64,000 nucleotides of DNA, from contig NZ_JABTCG010000001.1 in NCBI RefSeq assembly GCF_014610845.1, positions 930,001 through 994,000 of the forward strand, in the 5' to 3' direction. The stretch is from Maribacter arenosus (GTDB taxonomy: Bacteria > Bacteroidota > Bacteroidia > Flavobacteriales > Flavobacteriaceae). The notes under the pieces were generated by a model. The model had not been told where the DNA came from. It ran no database searches and was given only the letters and a program-made list of their open reading frames with translations. How positions within the stretch are numbered: position 1 is the stretch's first letter; every line of letters starts with the position of its first letter. Shown here one piece after another: positions 37,301 through 46,351 of this stretch. The position numbers were made by a program, and so were the translations under genes.

Positions 37301-38008
37301 ATGCAATTATTTTATAACCCAAAGTTGGACAACAGTGCTTCCCAATTCGTTTTTACGCCCGAAGAGAGCCATCATATTGTAAAAGTTTTACGTAAAAAAG
37401 AAGGCGATAAAGTGCTTATTACCAATGGCAAAGGCTATATTTTTGATGCAGAGATCATCACCGCCGATACTAAGAAATGTAAGGCCCAGATAATAGCGAC
37501 CACAAAAAAACATCGAAAGATGTACTGGTTTCATCTCGTCGTAGCGCCTACAAAAAGCAATGATCGATTCGAATGGTTTTTGGAAAAAGCCACGGAAATT
37601 GGCGTGGACGAAATCACGCCCATCATCTGTGAACGATCAGAGCGTAAGATCGTAAAACCAGAACGTATGGAGAAGGTACTACAATCCGCGATGAAGCAGT
37701 CCATGCAGGCCTATTTACCTAAGCTTAACCCTGTTACTACCTATGAGGAGTTCATCGCCCAAGACAGGGAAGGACTCTTGTTCATAGCGCATTGCGATGA
37801 GGACGAAAAGATGGAACTTAAAAGACGGGTTGCCCCGGACAAAGACGTGACCATTCTCATCGGCCCTGAAGGGGATTTCTCCAGGAATGAAATAGACAAG
37901 GCCTATAAAAAGGGTTTTCTTCCAATTTCCTTGGGTCAGAACAGACTACGTACGGAAACAGCGGCGATTGTGGCCTGCACAACGGTAAACTTGATCAATA
38001 ACGGATAG
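37301..38008 (+). CDS. rsmE: 16S rRNA m3U1498 methyltransferase
   Basis: A 235-residue SPOUT-family enzyme that methylates N3 of U1498 in 16S rRNA using SAM. It has an N-terminal PUA-like domain (about 1-70, with SHHIVKVLRKKEGDKV), then the trefoil-knot domain. The SAM site shows LIGPEGDFSRNEI and the C-terminal SLGQNRLRTETAA, both diagnostic. It belongs to the run that starts with tsaD and is followed by a DUF4159 gene 23 bases later. Confidence 0.95.
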   Translation: MQLFYNPKLDNSASQFVFTPEESHHIVKVLRKKEGDKVLITNGKGYIFDAEIITADTKKCKAQIIATTKKHRKMYWFHLVVAPTKSNDRFEWFLEKATEIGVDEITPIICERSERKIVKPERMEKVLQSAMKQSMQAYLPKLNPVTTYEEFIAQDREGLLFIAHCDEDEKMELKRRVAPDKDVTILIGPEGDFSRNEIDKAYKKGFLPISLGQNRLRTETAAIVACTTVNLINNG

Positions 38009-38031
38009 ATTCATCTTTGTATATTTAAGGA

Positions 38032-38682
38032 ATGGGATATTCAAGATTTATTAGTATTCTCCTTTTATTTGCCCAAATAAGCTTGGCCAATGCGCAAGAA
38101 ATCGCCATTCTCAAATACAAAGGCGGTGGGGATTGGTACGCAAATCCAACGGCATTGCCCAATTTAATACGCTTTTGCAATAGCAATATCGATACAAAAA
38201 TCAAAGAACAACCCGAAACAGTGGAAGTGGGCGATGTTACCCTCTTTCAATACCCTTATGTACATATGACCGGTCATGGCAATGTGTTGTTCTCCCAGGA
38301 AGAAGCCGACAATTTAAGAACTTACCTGCTTTCCGGCGGTTTTTTGCATATTGATGACAATTATGGCATGGAACCATATTTACGTAAGGAAATCGCAAAG
38401 GTTTTTCCCGATGAAACCATGGAAGAATTGGGTGTGGATCATCCTATTTTTTCCCAGGAGTATACCTTTTCGGAGGGCTTACCTAAAATACATGAGCACG
38501 AAGGAAAACGACCCCAAGCCTTCGGTATCGTTCATGAAGGCAGGTTGGTCCTTTTGTTCACCTATGAATCCGATTTGGGCGATGGGTGGGAAGACCCCTC
38601 CGTGCATAATGATCCTGAATCCATCAGGACTAAAGCATTACAAATGGGGGCGAATATCATATCTTATGCATTTAAAAACTAA
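38032..38682 (+). CDS. Secreted DUF4159 protein
   Basis: A 216-residue protein with a signal peptide (hydrophobic 5-20, LANAQ cleavage). The remainder matches DUF4159: KYKGGGDWYANP at the N-terminus of the domain, YVHMTGHGNV, and GGFLHIDDNYGM. The fold resembles glutamine-amidotransferase-like domains, but no catalytic Cys is evident in the usual place. It lies between rsmE and the AI-2E-type transporter gene, three bases before the latter. The function is unknown. In some Bacteroidota this domain is associated with gliding or batCDE-type loci, but none is seen here. Confidence 0.83.
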   Translation: MGYSRFISILLLFAQISLANAQEIAILKYKGGGDWYANPTALPNLIRFCNSNIDTKIKEQPETVEVGDVTLFQYPYVHMTGHGNVLFSQEEADNLRTYLLSGGFLHIDDNYGMEPYLRKEIAKVFPDETMEELGVDHPIFSQEYTFSEGLPKIHEHEGKRPQAFGIVHEGRLVLLFTYESDLGDGWEDPSVHNDPESIRTKALQMGANIISYAFKN

Positions 38683-38685
38683 ACA

Positions 38686-39774
38686 ATGACAGCCAAAACC
38701 ATAGCAGACGGTATTTTAAGGGCGATTGCCATACTTTCGGGCATTACACTCCTATTGCTCTTCTTATACAAAATACAATCCGTATTGGTGTATTTGGCTA
38801 TTGCATTGGTAGCCTCGCTTTTAGGCAGGCCCATAGTCTTGTTTTTGAGAAGAAGACTTAAATTCAATAACACCTTGGCCGTTATCGTGGCCATGCTGTT
38901 ACTCATCGGGGTCATCGCAGGGATCATCGCTTTATTTATTCCACTTTTGGTGGCGCAAGGCCAAAATCTCTCCTTATTGGATATTGAAGCTTTACAAGCC
39001 AATGTTGAGAATTTGTACAGGCAGGTAACCGAATATTTAGGACTGAGTCCATTCGAAATTGAACAGGGAATAAAAAACTCAAAAGTATTCACCAATTTGA
39101 ATTTTAGCTTTATTCCCGATTTCTTGAATTCATTTGTGAGCGTTCTTGGCAGTTTGAGTATCGGCTTGTTCTCTGTACTATTCATTGCGTTTTTCTTTTT
39201 AAAGGACAGTAAACTATTCGAACAAGGCCTATTGGTTTTTGTGCCCGACAATAAAGAAAGTCGTTTAAAGAAATCGATGGATACGATTAAGGACTTACTG
39301 TCTAGATACTTTTTGGGACTGGTTTTACAAATAATGATATTGTTCGTTATTTACTCGATTGTCTTGTTCATTTTCGGTATAGAAAATGCCATCGTAATCG
39401 CCTTTTTATGCGCCCTCCTGAACCTGATTCCCTACGTGGGTCCGATCATCGGTGGAATCCTTATGATGACCTTGACTATGACCAGTAATTTGGGGTCCGA
39501 TTTCAGCACGGTAATCCTGCCAAAAACCATCTATGTTATGATCGGTTTTATCATAGGGCAATTGATCGATAATTTCTTCTCCCAACCTTATATTTTTTCC
39601 AATAGTGTAAAGTCACATCCTTTGGAAATTTTCTTGGTAATCATCATAGGAGGATTACTGTTCGGGATTACCGGAATGATCATAGCGGTACCCGGATACA
39701 CCTCGATAAAAGTGATTTTAAAGGAGTTTTTAGCGGAAAACAAGATTGTAAAATCCTTGACCAAAAACTTATAG
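38686..39774 (+). CDS. AI-2E-family (YhhQ/TqsA-type) transporter
   Basis: A polytopic membrane protein of 362 residues with about eight hydrophobic segments in the family pattern: two to three N-terminal helices (about 10-95), a soluble stretch (about 100-150), then five helices. It includes the conserved C-terminal region NLIPYVGPIIGGI and GGLLFGITGMIIAVP. Family members export small molecules or act as Na+/H+ antiporters; autoinducer transport is documented only for TqsA. The ATG lies three bases after the DUF4159 stop, so the pair is coupled. The substrate is unknown. Confidence 0.88.
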   Translation: MTAKTIADGILRAIAILSGITLLLLFLYKIQSVLVYLAIALVASLLGRPIVLFLRRRLKFNNTLAVIVAMLLLIGVIAGIIALFIPLLVAQGQNLSLLDIEALQANVENLYRQVTEYLGLSPFEIEQGIKNSKVFTNLNFSFIPDFLNSFVSVLGSLSIGLFSVLFIAFFFLKDSKLFEQGLLVFVPDNKESRLKKSMDTIKDLLSRYFLGLVLQIMILFVIYSIVLFIFGIENAIVIAFLCALLNLIPYVGPIIGGILMMTLTMTSNLGSDFSTVILPKTIYVMIGFIIGQLIDNFFSQPYIFSNSVKSHPLEIFLVIIIGGLLFGITGMIIAVPGYTSIKVILKEFLAENKIVKSLTKNL

Positions 39775-39781
39775 TTTTACT

Positions 39782-40975
39782 TTGAATAAAAATATTTTAA
39801 ATACTGGTGTTCAAGATTTTATATTGAAATATTTGAATACTGACATCATGTCAGTCATACTTAAAAAAAGTCCATTTCCAGAAATTACGCCCCAAGAGCT
39901 GGCCGAACAGATCCAGGCGAAAAAAAAATGTGAAAAAAAGCTACCTACCTGGTTCCAAACTCCTAAAATCTATTACCCCAATAAGTTAAATATAGAGCAA
40001 TCTTCATCAGAAATCGCTGCTGAAAACAAGGCGGAATTAGTAGGTGGAAAAACGCTGGTTGACCTTACCGGAGGAATGGGTGTTGACACCTATGCTTTCA
40101 GCAAGAAAATAGAAAAGGTTTACTACTGCGAAATCGATGAAAATCTATCAGAAATCGCGGCTTATAATTTCGGTGTTTTGGGGGTTGAAAATGTGGTGGT
40201 CACTTCTATGGATGGATTTGAATTTTTGCGTTGTTCAAACCGTGAATTCGACTGGTTGTATCTAGACCCCTCTCGAAGGTTAGAAAATAAAAACAAAGTG
40301 TTTTTACTTTCAGATTGTACACCAAATGTCGTTGAGCATTTACCCCTACTTTTTGAGCACTCTAAACAGATTTTGGTAAAGACTTCCCCCTTGTTGGATC
40401 TGACCAATGGCTTACATCAACTAACAAATGTAAAAGAGATCCATATCGTGGCGGTTAAAAATGAGGTCAAGGAAGTGCTTTGGGTGCTTCAAAGGGGATA
40501 TCTCGGCAAAATAGGGGTTAAGACGATAAATATTATGGAACCAAAAGTCCAAAGCTTTGATTTTTACCTTTCAGAAGAGAAAAACACCACTCCCCTATTA
40601 GGACCACCCCTTACTTTTTTATACGAACCCAATACAGCGGTATTAAAGGCAGGTGCATTTAAACTCCTTTCCAAAAAACTAATGGTATATAAGTTGCATG
40701 ATCATTCCCATTTATATACGTCTAGGAAGCAGGTTGAATTCCCTGGCAGGGTGTTTTATATTGACAAGGTTATTCCTTATCGTAAAAAAGAACTCAAATC
40801 CTTAATGGGTACGCAGGCGAATATCACCGTAAGGAACTTTCCTGAAAGTGTTTCCACCATTCGAATAAAATACAAAATAAGGGATGGCGGGGATGTGTAC
40901 CTTTTTTTCACCAAGCTACAAAATGATCAACTTGCCATAATCAAGGCTTCAAAAAACATTCCGATGAATATATAA
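39782..40975 (+). CDS. Class I SAM-dependent methyltransferase, THUMP-like
   Basis: A 397-residue protein starting at TTG 39782, seven bases after the transporter stop. Residues from about 95 to 200 form a class I methyltransferase fold with VDLTGGMGVDTYAF as the SAM-binding loop, the acidic CEIDENL strand end and a WLYLDPSRR motif. A C-terminal THUMP-like domain follows (about 280-395). Bacteroidota carry this architecture widely, and RNA methylation is the general expectation. DPSR is close to the DPPY-type catalytic motif of N-methyltransferases but is not the same. The exact substrate is undetermined. Confidence 0.83.
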   Translation: MNKNILNTGVQDFILKYLNTDIMSVILKKSPFPEITPQELAEQIQAKKKCEKKLPTWFQTPKIYYPNKLNIEQSSSEIAAENKAELVGGKTLVDLTGGMGVDTYAFSKKIEKVYYCEIDENLSEIAAYNFGVLGVENVVVTSMDGFEFLRCSNREFDWLYLDPSRRLENKNKVFLLSDCTPNVVEHLPLLFEHSKQILVKTSPLLDLTNGLHQLTNVKEIHIVAVKNEVKEVLWVLQRGYLGKIGVKTINIMEPKVQSFDFYLSEEKNTTPLLGPPLTFLYEPNTAVLKAGAFKLLSKKLMVYKLHDHSHLYTSRKQVEFPGRVFYIDKVIPYRKKELKSLMGTQANITVRNFPESVSTIRIKYKIRDGGDVYLFFTKLQNDQLAIIKASKNIPMNI

Positions 40976-41320
40976 TGAATCTATTTATCGTATTTAGCTC
41001 ATAAATAGTCCTGTTGAAATCTTTCAGTTGGCTCCTATTTAAACTAGTGTTTTAACTCGTCAGAACAGCCTATAAGCGCCTGCAACACCCCAAAAACATT
41101 ACGAAAACGTTTGCGTAGCTGTTTTAGTTCAACCGATCGAGACCCTTTTTTCCAAGACAAATAATACCAATATTTGACAAAATATGACGTGGATTTTTAT
41201 TTATTGACATGTATTTTTGTTAATATTACCATAAATTTTTGCGGACTATAAAATTGTGGTACTCGAAAATTTGTTTTTATTTACTTAAACTTTAATTTAA
41301 ACTAACAAACATCAAGGATT
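40976..41320 (+). other. 345-base region upstream of SusC
   Basis: No gene is seen. Contents: an 8-base AT-rich hairpin CTATTTAT/ATAAATAG (40981-41008) just after the methyltransferase stop, the LacI-type palindrome at 41101-41116, and very AT-rich DNA before the SusC start that probably carries its promoter. I could not fix a -7/-33 pair. Confidence 0.5.
41101..41116. promoter_or_regulatory. LacI-family operator-like palindrome upstream of susC
   Basis: ACGAAAACGTTTGCGT is a near-perfect 16-base palindrome centred on CG, with one mismatch between the half sites. It has the AAACGTTT core typical of LacI/PurR-type operators. It is about 205 bases before the SusC start. No LacI-type regulator is encoded in the window. 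Confidence 0.45.
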
Positions 41321-44300
41321 ATGGATCAAAAACGCGATTACAAATCGTTAAAGCCCAAAAGGAGTCTTATCTCTATTGGTTATGGGCTTTTAACTTTCCT
41401 AATTTGTTTAAGCGCCCAAATGGCTTTAGCAAATTCGGAAACATCATTTTTAAAGGTTGAATTAGACAACACCTTTCAATCAACAATTACTGGAATGGTC
41501 TCCGATCAAAACGGACCATTGCCCGGAGCGAGTGTTGTAGTAAAAGGTACGACCCAAGGAACGCAAACCGATTTTGATGGTAACTTTACCATTGAAGCGG
41601 ATAGTGATGCCGTTTTGGTCATCAGTTATATTGGCTATGCCACACAGGAAGTTGCCGTAAATGGTAATACTACAATCAATGTGGTATTGGTTGAAGACGC
41701 AAGCCAATTGGAAGAGGTTGTTGTTGTGGGTTATGGCACCCAGACAAGAGGGGACATTACAGGTTCTGTAGCTTCCGTGGATATGGGTGAAGCACTAAAA
41801 GCACCTACCAGAAACGCCGCCGAAGCTTTACAAGGTAGGGCATCCGGTGTTACTGTAGTTAATAACAACACACCAGGGGCAGCTCCAAAAATCAATATTC
41901 GTGGTTTTGGAACAACGAACAATACAGATCCCTTGTATATTATTGATGGGGTACAAACAGACGACGCCAACTTCTTGAACAATATCAACCCTGCCGATAT
42001 TGATCAGATGAACGTATTAAAAGATGGTGCCGCGGCGATTTATGGTGCTAGGGCATCCAACGGGGTTGTAATTATTACTACAAAAGGTGGTGGTTACAAT
42101 ATGGATACCGCTGAGATATCAGTGGATATGTATACTGGTTTTTCCCAAATCGCAAATGCGCCAGATTTATTGAATCCGCAGCAACATGCGGATATGCTGT
42201 TTCAAAGTTTAACAAATGACGGGGCTGTAATTTCCCATGGGCAATATGATCCCAATGGCACCGGTGTCTTTACCGTACCAACCTCTATTATTGGATATAC
42301 CAGGGTTCAATCCTATAACCCGATTGTATTTGCGGCTCCAGGTGTCTATACCGCTACTGTAAAACCAGGAGGTACTGATTGGATCGATGAGCTTTCCCGT
42401 ACGGCACCAATATCCAACTTTTCTGTATCGGTGGCCAACGGCACTGCTTCCGGTAAGTATTTTATGTCTGTCGGTTATTTAGCCAGTGACGGTATTCTTA
42501 ATAATACAGGGTTTGATCGTGTAAGCACCCGATTGAATTCAGAGTTTAAAATTGGAGAGAAGTTAAGAATAGGGGAACACCTGAATGTTTCTTATTCAAA
42601 TACCAAAACAGGCAACAACGAGGCCTTCGAGATGGCAATGAGAATATCACCCTTAATACCTGTTAGGGATGACGATGGGGAGTTTGCTGGGGTAGCAGGG
42701 CCAAGTCTAAGTAATTCAAGAAACCCGGTTGCCCTTAACTATAGGGCTAGAAATGACTATAACAAACGATATGCCGTCTTTGGGGATGTTTACCTAACCT
42801 ATGATATATTGGATGAGATAACGTTCAAAACAACTTTGGCCGGTGGTTTTAATACTTTTGACAATAGGGCATTTACCTCATTGGATCCTGAGTTTGGGGA
42901 ACCAATCTCGGAGAGATCATTGACCGAACAGGATCAAACCAGTTATAACTGGATTTGGACCAATACCTTGAATTATAATAAGACTTTTGGCGACCATACC
43001 GTAAATGCCTTGATTGGTATTGAAGCACTGAAAGGCTCAGGCAAGGGGAAACAAATTACCCGTTCTGGTTATTTGTTCGAAGATCCTGATTTTTATTTGC
43101 TTAGCAATGGTACAGGGGCTCCCAATGTCAATTACGCCTATGATGGCTTTAATTCCTTGTTCTCGGTATTTGGGACCGCCAATTATTCCTATTTGGACAA
43201 ATACTTTTTAACCGCTACAATTCGTCGTGATGAGTCTTCCAGATTCGTTGGGGACAATAAGAGCGATATATTTCCATCATTCAGTGCGGGTTGGTTGATC
43301 AGTGAAGAGGATTTTTATCCAGCGGATGCTTTTGTTGAACGTTTAAAGTTAAAAGGATCTTGGGGTAAATTAGGAAATCAATCCTTACCGGTTGATAACC
43401 CAACTGCCAATATTTCAATATTAAGCGACCAATATGCCAACTATGCCTTAAGTGGTGGTAGTATTGCCACAGGCGCCATATTAAGCCAAGTGGGTAACAC
43501 CGACCTTAAATGGGAAACCAGTGAAACCACGAATGTTGGTATTGAAACTTTGATGCTCGATAACAAATTAACGTTTGATTTCGAATATTTTAACATCACC
43601 ACAAAAGATTTGATAACCCAGGATTTCAGTGCAATCAGTTCAACGGCAATCGATGCCAGTGCACCTTATGTGAATCTTGGAAATGTAAAAAATACCGGAT
43701 TTGACATAGGAATCGGGTATAGTGATAAAACCGATAATGGTTGGTCCTATGGCGTAAGCGCAAATATATCCCATTATAAGAATGAAGTTACCGAATTGAT
43801 CGATGGTGCACCAGTAACAGGGACTGGAGAGGCTCTAAGAGGACAAACACCAACAAGAACAGAAGTTGGCGAGCCCATGTCCTTTTTCTATGGACGTAAT
43901 GTAATCGGATTCACCGATACAGGAAGATTTCAGTATGAGGATGTAAACGGTGATGGCACTGTTAATGATGATGACCGAACCAAAATCGGTTCCCCCCATC
44001 CTGATTTCACTTACGGAATCAATTTAAATACAGCCTATAAAGGGTTTGATCTATCCTTGTTCTTTAACGGTTCACAAGGAAACGACATTTACAATTTCAA
44101 TAAATTCTATACCGATTTTCCATCTTTTGTTGGTGGAAATAGAAGTACTAGGGTGTTGGATTCTTGGACCCCAACCAATACGAATGCTACGTTACCGGCA
44201 TTATCAACAACAATTACCAATAATGAAGGAGATCCCAATTCATATTATGTGGAAGATGGATCCTATTTAAGATTGAAAAATACGCAGATTGGATATACCT

Positions 44301-44515
44301 TACCACAGGATGTCATCGATAAAATTGGAATGAAATCTTTACGTCTATACGTACAAGCTACCAATTTATTCACAATTACAGGGTATGAGGGTGCCGATCC
44401 CGAAATCGTGTCAAACGTACCTGGTGGTGAAAGCGCCAACTTAAGTTTAGGTATTGATGGTAGGGTTTATCCTGCTTCAAGGATATTTACTTTGGGTGCA
44501 AATATTAAATTCTAA
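41321..44515 (+). CDS. SusC/RagA-type TonB-linked outer-membrane transporter
   Basis: A 1064-residue outer-membrane importer of glycan or other oligomers. A signal peptide spans about 20-40. A carboxypeptidase-D-like regulatory domain (about 50-125, with TGMVSDQNGPLPGASVVVKG) follows. Next are the LEEVVVVGYGTQ segment and the plug domain (about 140-255, with IRGFGT and IYGARASNGVV). The 22-strand barrel runs to the C-terminus, ending in a beta-strand with terminal Phe. Energy comes from TonB. The SusD partner gene follows after 10 bases. The substrate is unknown, but a neighbouring sulfatase hints at a sulfated glycan. Confidence 0.96.
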   Translation: MDQKRDYKSLKPKRSLISIGYGLLTFLICLSAQMALANSETSFLKVELDNTFQSTITGMVSDQNGPLPGASVVVKGTTQGTQTDFDGNFTIEADSDAVLVISYIGYATQEVAVNGNTTINVVLVEDASQLEEVVVVGYGTQTRGDITGSVASVDMGEALKAPTRNAAEALQGRASGVTVVNNNTPGAAPKINIRGFGTTNNTDPLYIIDGVQTDDANFLNNINPADIDQMNVLKDGAAAIYGARASNGVVIITTKGGGYNMDTAEISVDMYTGFSQIANAPDLLNPQQHADMLFQSLTNDGAVISHGQYDPNGTGVFTVPTSIIGYTRVQSYNPIVFAAPGVYTATVKPGGTDWIDELSRTAPISNFSVSVANGTASGKYFMSVGYLASDGILNNTGFDRVSTRLNSEFKIGEKLRIGEHLNVSYSNTKTGNNEAFEMAMRISPLIPVRDDDGEFAGVAGPSLSNSRNPVALNYRARNDYNKRYAVFGDVYLTYDILDEITFKTTLAGGFNTFDNRAFTSLDPEFGEPISERSLTEQDQTSYNWIWTNTLNYNKTFGDHTVNALIGIEALKGSGKGKQITRSGYLFEDPDFYLLSNGTGAPNVNYAYDGFNSLFSVFGTANYSYLDKYFLTATIRRDESSRFVGDNKSDIFPSFSAGWLISEEDFYPADAFVERLKLKGSWGKLGNQSLPVDNPTANISILSDQYANYALSGGSIATGAILSQVGNTDLKWETSETTNVGIETLMLDNKLTFDFEYFNITTKDLITQDFSAISSTAIDASAPYVNLGNVKNTGFDIGIGYSDKTDNGWSYGVSANISHYKNEVTELIDGAPVTGTGEALRGQTPTRTEVGEPMSFFYGRNVIGFTDTGRFQYEDVNGDGTVNDDDRTKIGSPHPDFTYGINLNTAYKGFDLSLFFNGSQGNDIYNFNKFYTDFPSFVGGNRSTRVLDSWTPTNTNATLPALSTTITNNEGDPNSYYVEDGSYLRLKNTQIGYTLPQDVIDKIGMKSLRLYVQATNLFTITGYEGADPEIVSNVPGGESANLSLGIDGRVYPASRIFTLGANIKF

Positions 44516-44525
44516 AAAAAAAGTC

Positions 44526-46217
44526 ATGAAAAGAACAATTGCTTATTTTATTTTGCTAGTTACCATATTAGCATGTAGTAGCGATTTTACCGAGTCACCG
44601 GCAGTTGGTGCACTTAGTGATCAATCGCTGAAGAACGAGACCGGGGTGAATTTGTTGCTTACCGGTGCCTATTCTGCCATCGATGGTGTCAGAAATAATG
44701 GATTTGGTGAAGGTTGGGCAACCTCTGGAGACAACTGGATTATGGATGTATTGGCAGATGATGCCCATAAAGGAAGTACTGATGGTGACCAACCCGAACT
44801 CTATAATATCGAAACCATGAACTGGTCTTCCGGTAGTTCTTATTTCTTAGGAAAATGGGGCGTAATATTTGCTGGTGTCAATAGGGCCAATGCGGTAATC
44901 GCATTGATCAACACGATTGAGGAAGGTGATTTCTCGGCACAATTGGCGGAAGCGCGCTTTTTAAGAGGGCATTATAATTTTGAACTTCAAAAAATGTGGG
45001 GCAATGTTCCATACATCTCTGAAGAGAATTATGCCGCTACCGAATTCAACCAGCCTAACCCTGGACCTATTTGGGATCAGATCGAGGCCGATTTTCAATA
45101 TGCCATTGATAATTTACCTACTGCCCAATCACTGGTTGGCAAACCAACAGCATGGGCAGCGAAGGCATTTTTGGGGAAAGCACATTTACACCAATCTGAG
45201 TGGGATACTGCTTTTACCCTATTGAATGATGTTGTTGTTAACGGACCGTATGATTTACTACCTGATTTTGTTGATAATTTCAGATTGGCGGGTGATAATA
45301 GCGTAGAATCCATTTTTGCAATTCAGTTTACTACCGATGATGGACAATCCTATAACGCGAATGTTCAGGGAGCTTTAAATTTCCCTAACCCAGGACCATT
45401 TGGTTCTTGTTGTGGTTTTTATCAGCCTACCCAGGATCTGTTGAATGCTTTTAAAACCGATGGCACAGGATTACCATTATTGGATACATACAATGATTCC
45501 GATGTGAATAGTGATTTCGCCATTGATTCCAGTGCACCATTTACGCCTTTTGCCGGACCTTTAGATCCAAGAGCGGATTATACCGTTGGTAGAAGGGGTA
45601 TCGACTATAACGGGTATGGTGAACATGTTGGTAATGATTGGATCCGTGCTGAGTATAGCGATATTTCCGGTTCCTATTTACCCAAGAAAAATGTGTATTG
45701 GTCCGGTGAGACTGCTAACCAAGCCACAGGTGGTTGGGGACAGCAGCTTTCTGGCGTCAATTACCACATTATGCGTTTCGCAGATGTACTTTTGATGGCC
45801 GCAGAAGCTGCCGTTGAAAAAAGTAGCCCAGATTTGGCGTTGGCACTTACCTATGTTAACAGAGTACGTGACAGAGCCAAAAATTCGAACTATGTACAAG
45901 CTGTAGATGGTTCAGGTGATGCTGCCAATTATCAAATTGAGCCTTATACTGCATTTGGTGATGTAGCTAGTGCTAGAGCCGCGGTTCGTTTCGAACGACG
46001 TCTTGAACTAGGTATGGAGGGACATCGTTTATTCGATCTAAGAAGATGGGGTAATTTTGTGGAAGTAATGACTGAATATGCGACCAATGAAGGGCGTACC
46101 ATTACACCTTTCGGACAAGAAGTGGGCACCTATGAAGAGAAACATTACAGATTCCCAATTCCTGTTAATGCTATAGATTTAAGTGGTGGGATTTTAACTC
46201 AAAATCCTGGGTACTAA
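44526..46217 (+). CDS. SusD/RagB-type surface glycan-binding lipoprotein
   Basis: A 563-residue lipoprotein that caps the SusC barrel and captures ligand at the cell surface. The true start is ATG 44526: it is followed by a lipoprotein signal with lipobox TILAC (Cys17), whereas the open frame upstream to 44454 overlaps susC. Typical SusD blocks are visible: LLLTGAYSAID, ARFLRGHYNFELQKMWGNVPYI, AKAFLGKAHLHQ, and near the end RFERRLELGMEGHRLFDLRRWG. The tail YRFPIPVNAIDLSGGILTQN matches the standard C-terminus. A terminator follows at 46255. Confidence 0.96.
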   Translation: MKRTIAYFILLVTILACSSDFTESPAVGALSDQSLKNETGVNLLLTGAYSAIDGVRNNGFGEGWATSGDNWIMDVLADDAHKGSTDGDQPELYNIETMNWSSGSSYFLGKWGVIFAGVNRANAVIALINTIEEGDFSAQLAEARFLRGHYNFELQKMWGNVPYISEENYAATEFNQPNPGPIWDQIEADFQYAIDNLPTAQSLVGKPTAWAAKAFLGKAHLHQSEWDTAFTLLNDVVVNGPYDLLPDFVDNFRLAGDNSVESIFAIQFTTDDGQSYNANVQGALNFPNPGPFGSCCGFYQPTQDLLNAFKTDGTGLPLLDTYNDSDVNSDFAIDSSAPFTPFAGPLDPRADYTVGRRGIDYNGYGEHVGNDWIRAEYSDISGSYLPKKNVYWSGETANQATGGWGQQLSGVNYHIMRFADVLLMAAEAAVEKSSPDLALALTYVNRVRDRAKNSNYVQAVDGSGDAANYQIEPYTAFGDVASARAAVRFERRLELGMEGHRLFDLRRWGNFVEVMTEYATNEGRTITPFGQEVGTYEEKHYRFPIPVNAIDLSGGILTQNPGY

Positions 46218-46254
46218 TCAGATCGATTTCATTGATTGAAATTATATTTTGTAG

Positions 46255-46282
46255 AAAAAGGCATTTTTTTAAATGCCTTTTT
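46255..46282 (+). terminator. Rho-independent terminator after SusD gene
   Basis: AAAAAGGCATTT (46255-46266), a TTTT loop, and AAATGCCTTTTT (46271-46282) form a perfect 12-base stem followed by more T. It separates the susCD operon from the FG-GAP gene at 46352. Confidence 0.9.
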
Positions 46283-46351
46283 TTATTTCCATAAATCACG
46301 ATTTTGTAGTTCTTTTGCCTTTCACATAGTAGACCATATTTTATTCCTCTA

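Noticed and set aside
38679-39251. 190-codon open frame antisense to the AI-2E-family gene
   Set aside because: Overlaps a clear membrane protein gene; the Asn/Lys/Ser-rich translation is typical of the reverse of hydrophobic codons.
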